Assembly: GCA_018398765.1 (NCBI GenBank)
Contig: JAHBMJ010000984.1
Span: 1 to 50,000 of the forward strand
DNA length: 50,000 bases
Direction of reading: 5' to 3'
Source: Chromera velia
Lineage: Eukaryota; Sar; Chromeraceae
This document shows positions 25,826-35,930 of this stretch, in pieces. Every line of letters starts with the position of its first letter. Within the stretch, counting starts at the first letter, position 1. A program made the translations under genes and the position numbers. A model generated the notes under the pieces. That model ran no database searches and was not told the origin of the DNA. It saw only the letters and a program-made list of their open reading frames with translations.

Positions 25826-27486
25826 CTGTGTCTGTGTGTGTGTGTGTGTGTGTGTCATGTGGAGAGAAGCAAAAAGAGAAGAAGGGGAAACGCATGCATC
25901 TATCTGCCTACCTCTCTGCAGCCAAATGTCCCAGCTGCAGCTAAGTATGCACGAAGGAGTATGGCCACGTCGGGAAGCACAACACGAGACACGGGAACAT
26001 GCGGCATGCCCGTTTCGTGTGTGAGGAGGAGGTCTTCACTGTCGGCTCTCGAAAATATGCCCCGGATGATCATGGGAAGGCAGAGATGTGCCACATGCAC
26101 TGCCAGTCCCTCGGGAGAGGTCACGTGCACCCCCGGCCATGCCCGAACCACGCTTCAGGGCCTCGCACATGTGACAACGACGGACTCGAAGGGAGACGGC
26201 ACGCACGAATCCAGTACAAACCCAATCCTGAAGAGTCAGTCAGTCAGGCAGTCAGGCAGGCAGCGGATTTCTCGATCAGCGTTTTCTCTGTGAAAGGTCC
26301 ATCAGATGTTCCAGACCTTTTCTTCGCACTGCAGCTGCCTCATGTCTTGCTGGGTTTTTCACTCATTCCTGTACAATTGCACCTCTCCTGCAGGCCGAGG
26401 GACGAGTTCACCCACGCAGCGTACTGGGACAGCCTGAACTTTGAGGAGCCTGTCAACGACCCCGCCCTCCTCCAACAGTTCACCAGGTGCCCCCACTTCT
26501 GCCCCCATGAGTCCCACCTCGAGAGGGGGGAACCCTCGTGGTGCACCAAGCCCTTGTGGCATGAACCCTTTGACCGCAACAGCCGTGTGGGACGGAACGA
26601 GAGGGTCTCTGCCGATGGCCACGTGTTTGCTTGTTCTTGTGCTTCCCCCGGCATCCATCTCGTCTTCATGCTGGACTGCTCCACTTCCATGGGGCGGAAG
26701 GACGTACGGCCCTCGCGAGGATGGCGTCATGCCTCGAGAATCATCAAGGGGTTTCAAACAATCCCAGCCCGCTTTGTTCATCGGTTTCCCCGTGCAACCG
26801 GTTCTCAGCATACGCCTGAATGGAACTGGTCGGACGTCCCGGCAGCAATCGCAGCACGCGCGCAGAATGAGGCAAGAACGACTCAGGAGACGTTGAATTG
26901 CCGTCTCGGCGCCGCACTAGAAGCCATCGAAGACTTCATAGAGCGCCGACGTCAGACGGCGGGTGGGGCGGCAGACAGGGTGACGATCTCCCTGTTTAAC
27001 AGTGGAGTGCTTCCCAACATAGCTTCTGTTCCTATTGCTGATTTTGACATGCAGCGCGTGGTTGAGAATCCGGTCTTCTCAGACAGGATTTGGGGGGGCA
27101 CAGACTTCACCCGAGCCCTCCAGCATGCCGTCTCCCGTATGAATCCGGATCACAGATTCACAGCCATCATTCTGCTCTCAGATGGCGAGGCAGAGTACGA
27201 TCAGGCAGCAATTGAGAGACAGTTCCGCGCGCGACTGCGCGACGGGGCACATCCCCCCCGATTCCACGGGTTGCAGCTGCGACCCGAAGAGGGTTCAACG
27301 GGTCAGCTGCAGTCGATAGTGCAGCTCTTCCGTCGTTTGTCCTTGGACGATCGTTTTGCCTCTCAGTCAGCCTTCCATGAGGTGGAGGATCGGGAGGGAT
27401 TGATTTTCGTCTACCGTGAGATCTCGGAAAGCATGAGGAAGCCGGGGGGGGGGCTGATCACCAGGCCCAGTACGAGCGTTGCGTGA
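17160..27486 (+). CDS. Giant RING / VLIG-type GTPase / Cys-rich / vWFA protein, three in-frame stop codons
   Basis: Eighteen exons: 17160-17220, 17302-17454, 17542-17884, 18093-18771, 19012-19133, 19302-19458, 19590-20306, 20852-21688, 22103-22537, 22833-23128, 23297-23498, 23634-23837, 23928-23944, 24004-24560, 24702-24964, 25053-25395, 25922-26234, 26394-27486. They stay in register for 2,263 residues. Visible parts: a RING (407-453, CPVC..CPTCR); a G domain with GAQSTGKS P-loop (1162-1169) and LLDFEGL switch (1209-1215), resembling very-large-inducible GTPases; Cys/His repeats (about 1500-1830); and a vWFA domain with MIDAS DCSTS (from D1994) and LLSDGE. TAG 18181-18183, TAA 19102-19104 and TAA 25942-25944 interrupt the frame (codons 216, 443, 1803), so it may be a pseudogene, recoded, or contain errors. 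The ends of exons 7, 12 and 14 are uncertain. Function is unknown; ubiquitin transfer coupled to GTP and metal-dependent binding is inference. Confidence 0.8.
20353..20701. repeat. GT-rich compound microsatellite in intron 7 of the giant gene
   Basis: About 350 bases of TGTG, TATGTGTG, TCTGTG, GAGTGT and GCGC blocks lie between exons 7 and 8. Distinct sub-arrays with 6-8 base periods (TATGTGTG, then TCTGTGTG, then GAGTGT) follow one another. Confidence 0.95.
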
Positions 27487-29255
27487 ATGTCTCTTGTCTC
27501 ATCTTCCCGCTCTGAAAAGCTGGGTTGAGTGAGAGCAAGGGGACAGGTCGTCAGGGGTTTTGGGGCCCTGTGATCGAGGGGGAGAGGGATTTTTCTTCAT
27601 GATTCTGAGCCTGAACATTCGTTTGATTTTTGTGTGTAGCAAAGGGACCGAATGTGGGTTCTCTGCCAGCATGCATGGACGCTGCAAAGTAATGTTGGCT
27701 CCTCGCTTAGAGAAGTGCGCCATCTTTGTCCACATAAATCTGGCCTCTAAAAATCAGTGCATCCGGCATGAGTTGAATCAAAGTTGGGTCAGCCTGTCGA
27801 CGGAAGAAACTGCCCATTGGCAATTTTTGAAAGGGGAAGGGGGGGGGGGGAGAACTTTTCATCGACGGAGACGGCTCTCTGCCAGGAGGGAGACTCGCAT
27901 GACCCTCTTGCAAGGGACACTTCAAGACAGCTAGACGTGTTCATGCAGACACGAATGATTGAAAGTGAAAGTGTGCTCTTGTGTCTTTTCAGGTACTGTA
28001 CCTTGATTAGGGTCAGGCAATCTGAAGATTGTCGACCGATCCTGCACGCAGAGATTTTTTGTTGCTGTCTGCATCACACCACACAGTCACCGCAAGCCAC
28101 CGACTCGGAGCCCAAGATGAAGAAAACCGGATCACCTCGATCGTGTATCATATCGTCCATGCGTACGCGTCATATCGATGTACAAGTTCAAGCAACATTC
28201 ACCATTGTCGTTAATTTGGCTGTCTGAGTCGTCAGGTCATCGCTTCAGCGGCTGTACTTCTCGGGATTGCTGCGAGCTGAGGCTTCCAGCCGTTTTTCAG
28301 CACTGTGCTGTGCACCGCGTGCGGCCTTCCTGGGCGTACCTGCGCATGCGGAGTCTGCATTCTTGCTTTGCGGGCCATGGAACTGTCTAAGGCCCTAGCT
28401 AAGGCCACACGAGACACTCCGAGTCAGCTCGCCATCTATAAACTTCATGCCACAAGCTCCACAAACTGTTTGTCAGTCTCTGCCAGTGTAAAACGACCAT
28501 GCTTCGGACCTCCCCCGCTATCGCTCTGAAATTTAAGTGATTCACGATTTATTAATATGGTATGCAGACCACATCTATGGGCTAAAATTATAGTGGACTA
28601 GTGGAATAGTCATATATCATCATATGGCATATGAAATTCAAAGATAAATAGAGGAAATGCATGGACAGAAAATGAGGCCATGTTATGGCCCACTCCCCCT
28701 CTAAAAGACTGAGGGTATACCGGCCGAGGACCGAGGTGCACTCCTAAACTGGATTTAATAACATTTGATTATAGTTTTTTATCTAGAATCTTTTTATACT
28801 CCAGTTTATACCTTGTAAGTTATTATGGATAACTGTCGGATATAAAGGAATTTAGATAAATTTGGAGGTATGGAGTAAGAATATATATATAATTAAAGAA
28901 ATATGTAGGATTATGCAGGAATATGAGGTAGGAATCTACAGGTGAAATCCAAATTACTTTAAATTACTATATAAGTTGAATTACTTTAATTTTTTTCTAA
29001 ATTACTCATTTAACTTATATTCAAACTTGTAGGGTACCTTCAAGTTGAATACAGCTCATAGTAAAGCTCAACTTAAAGTATACATGTTAATGTTATTTGA
29101 TTTAGAAAATGATCCGACTTAGTTAATTGATATATGAAGATCAAACAAGATATAGGCAGATGCAGCCTGAGTTACAGCCTGACTTACATGCAGTAATAAA
29201 ATTTTGTTTACATGCCAGTGCGCGTAAGGCCCCTACCATCGGTTGAATCCCACGA
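27487..29255. other. Intergenic between convergent genes, no gene recognised
   Basis: The stretch contains the 3' ends of the giant gene (+) and the YHYH gene (-). 27487-28500 is mixed in composition, with a run of C/G (27839-27850) and no defensible exon. 28520-29200 is strongly AT-rich and resembles other decayed intergenic patches in the window. A tRNA B-box-like word (GGTTGAATCCC) is at 29241-29251 without a matching A box. Confidence 0.5.
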
Positions 29256-29757
29256 TCATGATGGACCATGTAAAACCGCATGGAGGGCCAACCAAACAAA
29301 GCAAAGGAAAGCCCCACTTCCAAACTTCCGAACTGTTCCCGAGTACTCATCTGCTTTCTCTGCCGCGAGGCTTCCCCTCCCCCCACAGAAGGCGGGCGTC
29401 GCCCCATCAGACCCATACTCCCAACAGGCCTGGCATGCGGGCCGGAGGGGCAGGATGGTCAGTGCCACTGCGGAGAACGTGCTGGTGGTTCCTGTTGTTG
29501 TTGATGACCCGCAGCTGGGCAGGGTCGAGAGGCTACAGGTGGCCCCTGAGGGACAACACCCCATCAGACAGGGGGGTGTCTGGGGATAATGCTCCGACCC
29601 GCTCACTGTGCCGTCGGGGCTTCCGCATGTTCCCACTCCAGATATGGCGTTGCCCTGCAGAGACAAAGAGAGAGCAAGGACGTTTCAGGTTCAGGGAAAG
29701 AAACAGACAATCTGCGTTGTTTCCAGCCACGCAAACAAACACAGAAACCTACAGAAG

Positions 29758-29816
<59 letters not shown>

Positions 29817-29912
29817 GCAGAGAGGCAGAGAGGCAGAGAGGGAGGAAGAGAGAGAGAGAGAGAGAGAGAGTCACACATACACAGAGACTCCAACTCTCGC
29901 TCTCTTTTTCTG

Positions 29913-29971
<59 letters not shown>

Positions 29972-29982
29972 CACACGCACAC

Positions 29983-30023
<41 letters not shown>

Positions 30024-30034
30024 CACACGCACAC

Positions 30035-30132
<98 letters not shown>

Positions 30133-30228
30133 GCAGAGAGGCAGAGAGGCAGAGAGGGAGGAAGAGAGAGAGAGAGAGAGAGAGAGTCACACATACACAG
30201 AGACTCCAACTCTCGCTCTCTTTTTCTG

Positions 30229-30293
<65 letters not shown>

Positions 30294-31245
30294 CAAAAAG
30301 GACCCTCGAATACTCCATTGATAAGAAACGCATTCAGGGACAGACAGAGAAAGGAATGGTTGACATCTGCTAGCAGAAAGGAAATCAACAGTCAGACAGC
30401 TACGGGAAATCAATTGACGCAACACCACTCAGCCGGGAGGGTGCACCCGGACATCTCACACTCCCTGAGGTCATTCACATGTAAACATCTTCTCCAACGG
30501 CTCGTGTAGAGAACTGGCACACATGTAAATCCAACTGAAAACAGCCCCATGCACTCACCTGGAGATAGTATCTGTATGTGTAAGTGTCCACAGTCGAGAG
30601 GGTAGCTGCATACCCCCCACAGGAGTCCGTACAGACCCCAGAGGACAGGCCCTGAGAAGAGCAAGTGCGCATAATCGTGCCGTCTGGGCCGCGGGGGCCG
30701 TATATTGGAAAGCCGTCGGCGGCCCAGCCAATCTGGGGAGAATGGTCGCTTTCGTTCATGTTCATTTGACGCAACAGACAGTCAGGAGGGTGGTGGCAGT
30801 GGTAAGAAGGCGCTTCATTACTGGAGGCATGGCAGCCACAGAGGTCAAAGGTCCCTTTCTCGAGCTGGACTGCACTGGAACTGAACCCAGTGACCTCTGT
30901 CTGTACAATTTCAGAGTACGGGCTGAAGACGTAGGCGCCACTGAAGAGGACGCCCACGGGCCCTACGGACGTTGTGAATGAGACTGTAGCGGAGCTCTCG
31001 TACTCTGGATAGAGAGGCACACTGAAAGAGACGTTTCCCTTGACTGGCCAGTATGTGTTCAAGTTTCTGTACGGGTGGTTGGGGCAATTGGTGAAAATCA
31101 TAGTCCTCTCTGTGGTGGTGGTGATCTCCTCTATGTAGTCGTAGTCCGTCCCGTCCCCTATGCACTCAGGTTGTGATCTTCCTGTCACAAGAAGCGCATA
31201 GAGAAGGGGACACAGGAGAGCTGGCCACGTGCAGAGACCGGTCAT
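29256..31245 (-). CDS. Secreted or membrane-anchored YHYH-domain protein
   Basis: Two exons, 31245-30559 and 29654-29256 (TGA), joined phase 0 across a 904-base intron, give 361 residues. The N-terminus MTGLCTWPALLCPLLYALLV is a clear signal peptide. The YHYH-type domain follows: conserved YWPVKGN, SYHCHHPPDCLL (the YHYH motif, here Y-H-C-H) and HSPQIGWAADGFPIYGPRG. A Cys-rich Ser/Thr tail ends in a hydrophobic segment (GAFLCFVWLALHAVLH), suggesting a GPI anchor or tail anchor. YHYH proteins are found in marine bacteria, algae and animals, and no biochemical function is established to my knowledge. I chose ATG 31245 because the signal peptide starts there; an in-frame ATG at 31275 would place ten polar residues in front. 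The window shows no partner gene nearby. Confidence 0.85.
29757..30290. repeat. CA/GA/CT microsatellite complex with a 316-base tandem duplication
   Basis: A block made of CA, GA, three GGCAGAGA units, GGGAGGAAGA, a unique core (TCACACATACACAGAGACTC...) and CT runs appears twice. GGCAGAGAGG starts at 29816 and again at 30132, and the unique cores match across the compared bases. It lies inside the YHYH intron. Confidence 0.92.
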
Positions 31246-34200
31246 TCTCGGCCAACCTGACTGTGTGGTTTGCATGCAGTGCGTCTCCAGACGTGGTGCC
31301 CTCAAGAATTAATTGTCAAACAACAGTCCACAACCCGTTCAAATTGTATGCCAAGTGCGCAAAGCTTTTAGGAACGTGCGCATACACAACTGTGGACTGA
31401 TCGTTCTTGCATGGGAAACGATATGGAGCTCACTCACTGATGCATGACGCAGCATAAGTGTCAGAGTCATATATATATATAATATCAAACATGCAAAGAG
31501 CTCACTTGAAAAAAAAAAAGACATGCGCGCGGCGCGCGCGCGCGCGTTTATGGTTTTATGGTCGGGGTGCGCCTATAGCTCTGCGCATATATATAGGGTA
31601 CGAACACCAGGCGTTCGGGCCTGTTTTTCCCATGCAAATGCGCAAGTCTGCATGCTTATACGTGTGGTCGAGGGTTTTGTTATGCATGCCGCGTCCCCAC
31701 ATATGTACGTGTGGGTTTTTTGTCCAGGACCTCACTAGATAACGCCAACAAAACGGACCAACAACTATGTATGTTTAGTATAGCGGGGGTTGGTCATGTT
31801 GGGTATGTCTTACGGAAAAGTACGCCCCGAGTCTCTGACCATAATAGACCGTAAACTATAAACACCAATATAAACTGACCAACAACTTTATATGACCGCC
31901 TAGCATAGAAGGGGCTAGCGATCTTTGGTGTACCCTGCAAGATGCACTCCGACCATAAACCATATAAAACCATAAACTACCATAAACATATTGATATGGC
32001 CTACATAGTATAGTAATAGACTCTAGTAGAGTTTTTGGTAGTTCTTAGTTCGTTTCAGTTTGTTATGTAAATACAATAATTACCATACGAACGCTGAAGT
32101 GTTTTAAGTTGTATTTACATCATAAGTTGCATGTACTAGTTGCTAGCTGCACGTGCCTATACAAGTCTTTATAAGTCAGTATATCAACAAGTCACAAGTT
32201 TGATACTTCTAAGTACTTTTACAGCGAAAGACTGTATATTAGTAGGAGTGCTCTGAAGATGACTAAAATAAACAAAAAAAAAACATGTTATTATAAAAAC
32301 TTATTCTGAAGTTATTCAACCACCTCAATCAATCAAAAAACTAGTTTGAAAACTACTCAATAACTAGCATACCACCTAACATGATGATCGATGATGATCT
32401 AAAATGGCCGTTAGTCTAGTTGTTAGTACATATTTGTAAAAGAGATATGAAGTCGATCATATGGATCGGATCATATATACCATTATTTTATCACATGTTC
32501 AGTATTTTCTGTATATATATCTCTGCCCAGGTCTCTGCAAGCGTTGCGCTGCTAAACAATGTACACGTAGACTTTTTTGTAAATAAGCAAGAATCATTGC
32601 CCATTTGCGCAGTTCTTTTTCCATCAGAATGAGCGGAGAGGGAGCTAGAGAGGGAGGGACTGTCCAGGAGGGGGGGAGAGGCAGAAAAGCAGAGGGTGCT
32701 ACGTGCTGGCATGAGACAGTGATCTCAAATGAAGGCAACACATAATTTTCAGAAGGGCCCAAACAAACAAGCTCACCCTCACACATGCCAGCTTCCTTCT
32801 TTCTGTCTGCGCACGAAAGAAAGAAAGAAGAAAGGAACCAAACGCGGTAAATGATAAGATGAAAACCCCAGCTCCTCCTCTACCGTTCTGTGCCGCACGG
32901 GGTCCAATTTTCAATCAGACTGCGAAGACAGACAGAGAATCCTTTCAAAAAGGGAATGAATGATGAGAACCGCCAAAAATCCAGGTTGAGAAAAGAAGGA
33001 ATGCATGAAAGAATGGAGGGGAATTGAGTGCAGGAGTGTCTCTCCCTGCACATCCCTTACTTCATTGATCGAATTCGAGTGGGGTTGAAAAAACGACTGC
33101 CTGCTTGTTTTCTTTCTAGCTTTTCTTTCTTTTCTCTCTCTTTGTTTAATTGATTGACAGATCAATTCACGCATGTGGGGGTCTTCAATGCGGATGACTG
33201 TTCGACGAACGAACGAACGACTGACTGTCTCTGACTGAGCCACTCACTCCGTTTCTTCTAGCATAGAGACCTTCACTTGAGAGGTCCTTCCTTCCACGCA
33301 GAGAACGAAGGAAGAAAAAGGGGGATCAACCAACGAAAAAGAGATGGAGAACGAAAGCAGACAAGAGAGGAATGACAGAGAGGGGCTCCACGCCCCCCTG
33401 ACAGTGTCCCCATACAGATAGATTCGCACCCTTCCCTCCCTCCCTCCAGCTGTACGCCATCCATCCAAATTATTTCGCTTTCTTCTTCTCTCACTCTCTC
33501 ACTCACTCCTTCCATTGCCCTTCTGCAAGCACGTGCAAGCAAGGCACCGCTCACAACGTGCCAGTAAGGCAGAAGATCGAGAAGGACGAGTGGCAGCAGG
33601 CACAAACTGCAAAAACGAGGGTGTGTTTCTTTGGTCAGGCTGAAACTTAAATACGTGAGCGAAATGTATCTTTCAATCAGGCAGTAAACTTAGTTCACTG
33701 TGTTCAAACGTTTTGTCTTCAAAATCAGAAAGGAGAGAAGATTCAAAAAATCAGACAGCTGACGGACAGATGCAGACAGACACAGACACAGAACTTGAAG
33801 ACTGATTGAGAGAGAATTCAAAAAAACGGACAAAATCAAGCAGAAACGGAGGAGAAGAACATGACAAAGAAATCGGTCTCGAGAGATAGATAGAGAGAGC
33901 AAGCGGCGTACAGTCCCTCCGTTTTGTGTTTGTACTTCCCTGCGGTTCCAAGGCTCTTCTCAATTATTCCTCCGCTGTTCCCCGCCCTCCTTTCAAAATT
34001 CTGTCTGCTGTTCCTCTTCTCCCCCCCTCACCACCAAACAAAAGCAGGAAGGACAAGAACGGTGAGTCCTTTACCTTAGCTGCCCTGCGCACCCAGTAAC
34101 TCCCAGCCAAGCAGGGCAGCATCGCTTTGCCATGACATCATACAGACATGAGCAGTACATGTGCAGAGCTCAGGAGGGAAAATGAGAACTGCCTCTAGGC

Positions 34201-34710
34201 CGCACTGTTACCCTGCACGTTTGTTTCTTTCCTTCACCTCACATCCCCTCCTCTCTCCCTCCTCGGGAGAGAAAGAAGACACGTGTAGAAAAAGGGTGGA
34301 AAGAGGACAGATAGATAAAGTTTGTTCATGACTGCAGGACTTCCTTTCTTTCTGGAAGCCTCAAACAGACATGCAGTCTCACCCAAGTCATGCAGAGAGC
34401 CTCTCTCCTATCTGTCCTCTCCTCTCCACGCCACGCCACTGCAGCCCACCTTCATGCAAGGCAGCGATGGGCTCTTTGAAACAAACGAAGGTGAATCCAC
34501 AAGAAAGAAAAATGCATGACTAACAAAAAGCTACAAAGACCTACTTCCGCACATACACACAAGAGGGAGAAAGAGAGAGACAATCATTGACCCCAACAAA
34601 CAGACAAAAGCGACAACTTTTTGTTGAAAAAGTCTGCATCCATGCATTAGCGTAAGTTTTTTTGATGTTCTCCCCTCCCCTCCCTTCCCTCCTTGCCTCC
34701 CCCCCCCTCT
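31246..34710. other. Long intergenic region, no gene established
   Basis: 31440-32500 is AT-rich with ATAT runs, a CGCG run (31527-31547) and a degenerate tandem repeat (31748-31995). 32620-34700 has more balanced composition with purine-rich patches and could hold small exons. For example, the minus strand has an ATG-led segment at 34131-34073 ending at a GTAAAG donor. None could be joined into a protein I recognise. The end nearest 34711 holds the 3' UTR of the riboflavin gene. Confidence 0.45.
31748..31995. repeat. Degenerate tandem repeat, two units of about 120 bases
   Basis: Each unit begins GACCAACAACT(A/T)T, carries TAG(T/C)ATAG followed by a G-run, and ends in GACCATAA..CATAAAC or GTAAAC words. 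Units start at about 31755 and 31877. Identity is moderate and judged by eye. Confidence 0.4.
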
Positions 34711-35874
34711 CTACAAGTCCCCGTCTGGGATTTTGATGCCGAAATGCTTCTCCATGATGAAGCACTTCATGTCTTCAATGGTTGTCATCACCACACCATG
34801 ACTTTGGCACAACGCCTGCGCACAGACACGGACAGAGACACAAAACTGTAAACTTCACCTGCCTGTCAGGGCTCAATCCAAGTGCATCACTGCTCTTCCG
34901 AAAGTCCGGTCTCTTCCTTTCTTCTTCCCGCTCTCTCTCTGTACGTGTGCGTGTGCGTGCGTATGCGCGTGTGCGTGTGTGTGTGTGTGTGTGTGAGTGT
35001 TTGTGTGAGAGTGTGTGTGTGTGTGTGTGTGTGAGTGAGTGAGCGTGTTTTCCCGCGCTAGTGTGTGGTGCGAGGATGTGGCGAGTTCTGGAAGATCGAA
35101 AAGAGACGGTGTAACTAACTGACCTTCATCTCGTCATACCGCGCCATTTCGGTTGGCCTCTTTTCTGAGATCATCTCGCCAATCACTGCACACGGCTGCA
35201 GCCCCGCAAGGAACATCAAGTCAACAGACGCCTCCGTGTGCCCCCCCCTCCTGAAAACCCCCCCAGGGGTGTAGATCAGAGGAAACACGTGACCGGGTCG
35301 CTGGAAGTCTCCAGCAACCGCGGCAACAGACGCCAGATGACGACAGGTGGCCGCACGGTCGGAGGCCGAAATACCTGAAGGAGTGAAGAAGAAGAGCGAT
35401 CAAAAGGTAAAGACGGAGAGGAGAGCTGATGGGGCAATCAGGTGGACTTCAAAGAGCATGACAAAAAAGAGAAATCAACCTCGTCTGAAGACTTCACACG
35501 AGGATTTCCCCTCGTTTCCTCTACCAACACAGAAACTTCTCCAAGGGTGCGCATCAATTGTCTTCTTTTCCTCTGAGTGCAGTGTTCCCACTTTGCTGCC
35601 TGACCTGTTGTTGTGTTGAATGCCAAATCCACTGAGACTGTGAATGCGGTTCCCCTGGGGTCCTCATTCTTGATGCCCATCGGGGGAATCTCCAAAAGGT
35701 CCACGCGCTCTCGGAGCATTGGCACGCACAGAATGCCGGAGGTGTGGCGAATCTGAAGAAAGGCAGGAAGGAGGCAAAAGAGGGGTAAATAAAGAGAAAT
35801 GCGAGTTCTTCAGAGAAGAGACATGAGTCGTCTAGCGTTACATTTAAACAGAAAACGGGAGAAGAGAACCCGCG

Positions 35875-35930
<56 letters not shown>

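Noticed and set aside
17160-27486. Reassignment of TAA/TAG to glutamine in this genome
   Set aside because: The RBR, RUVBL1, MORC and riboflavin genes run for hundreds of codons without TAR, and PEX10 and the riboflavin gene end in TAA and TAG.
29212-29260. Possible tRNA or SINE from a GGTTGAATCCC word
   Set aside because: It overlaps the end of the YHYH coding exon and lacks an A box or paired acceptor stem.
29741-30300. Reading frames of repeated Thr-His, Cys-Val and Arg-Glu in the CA/GA region
   Set aside because: They are translations of microsatellites inside an intron, with no start or splice support.
33244-34500. Candidate minus-strand exons (34131-34073; 33605-33490)
   Set aside because: Single splice-like signals exist, but the pieces could not be joined in phase and match no family.
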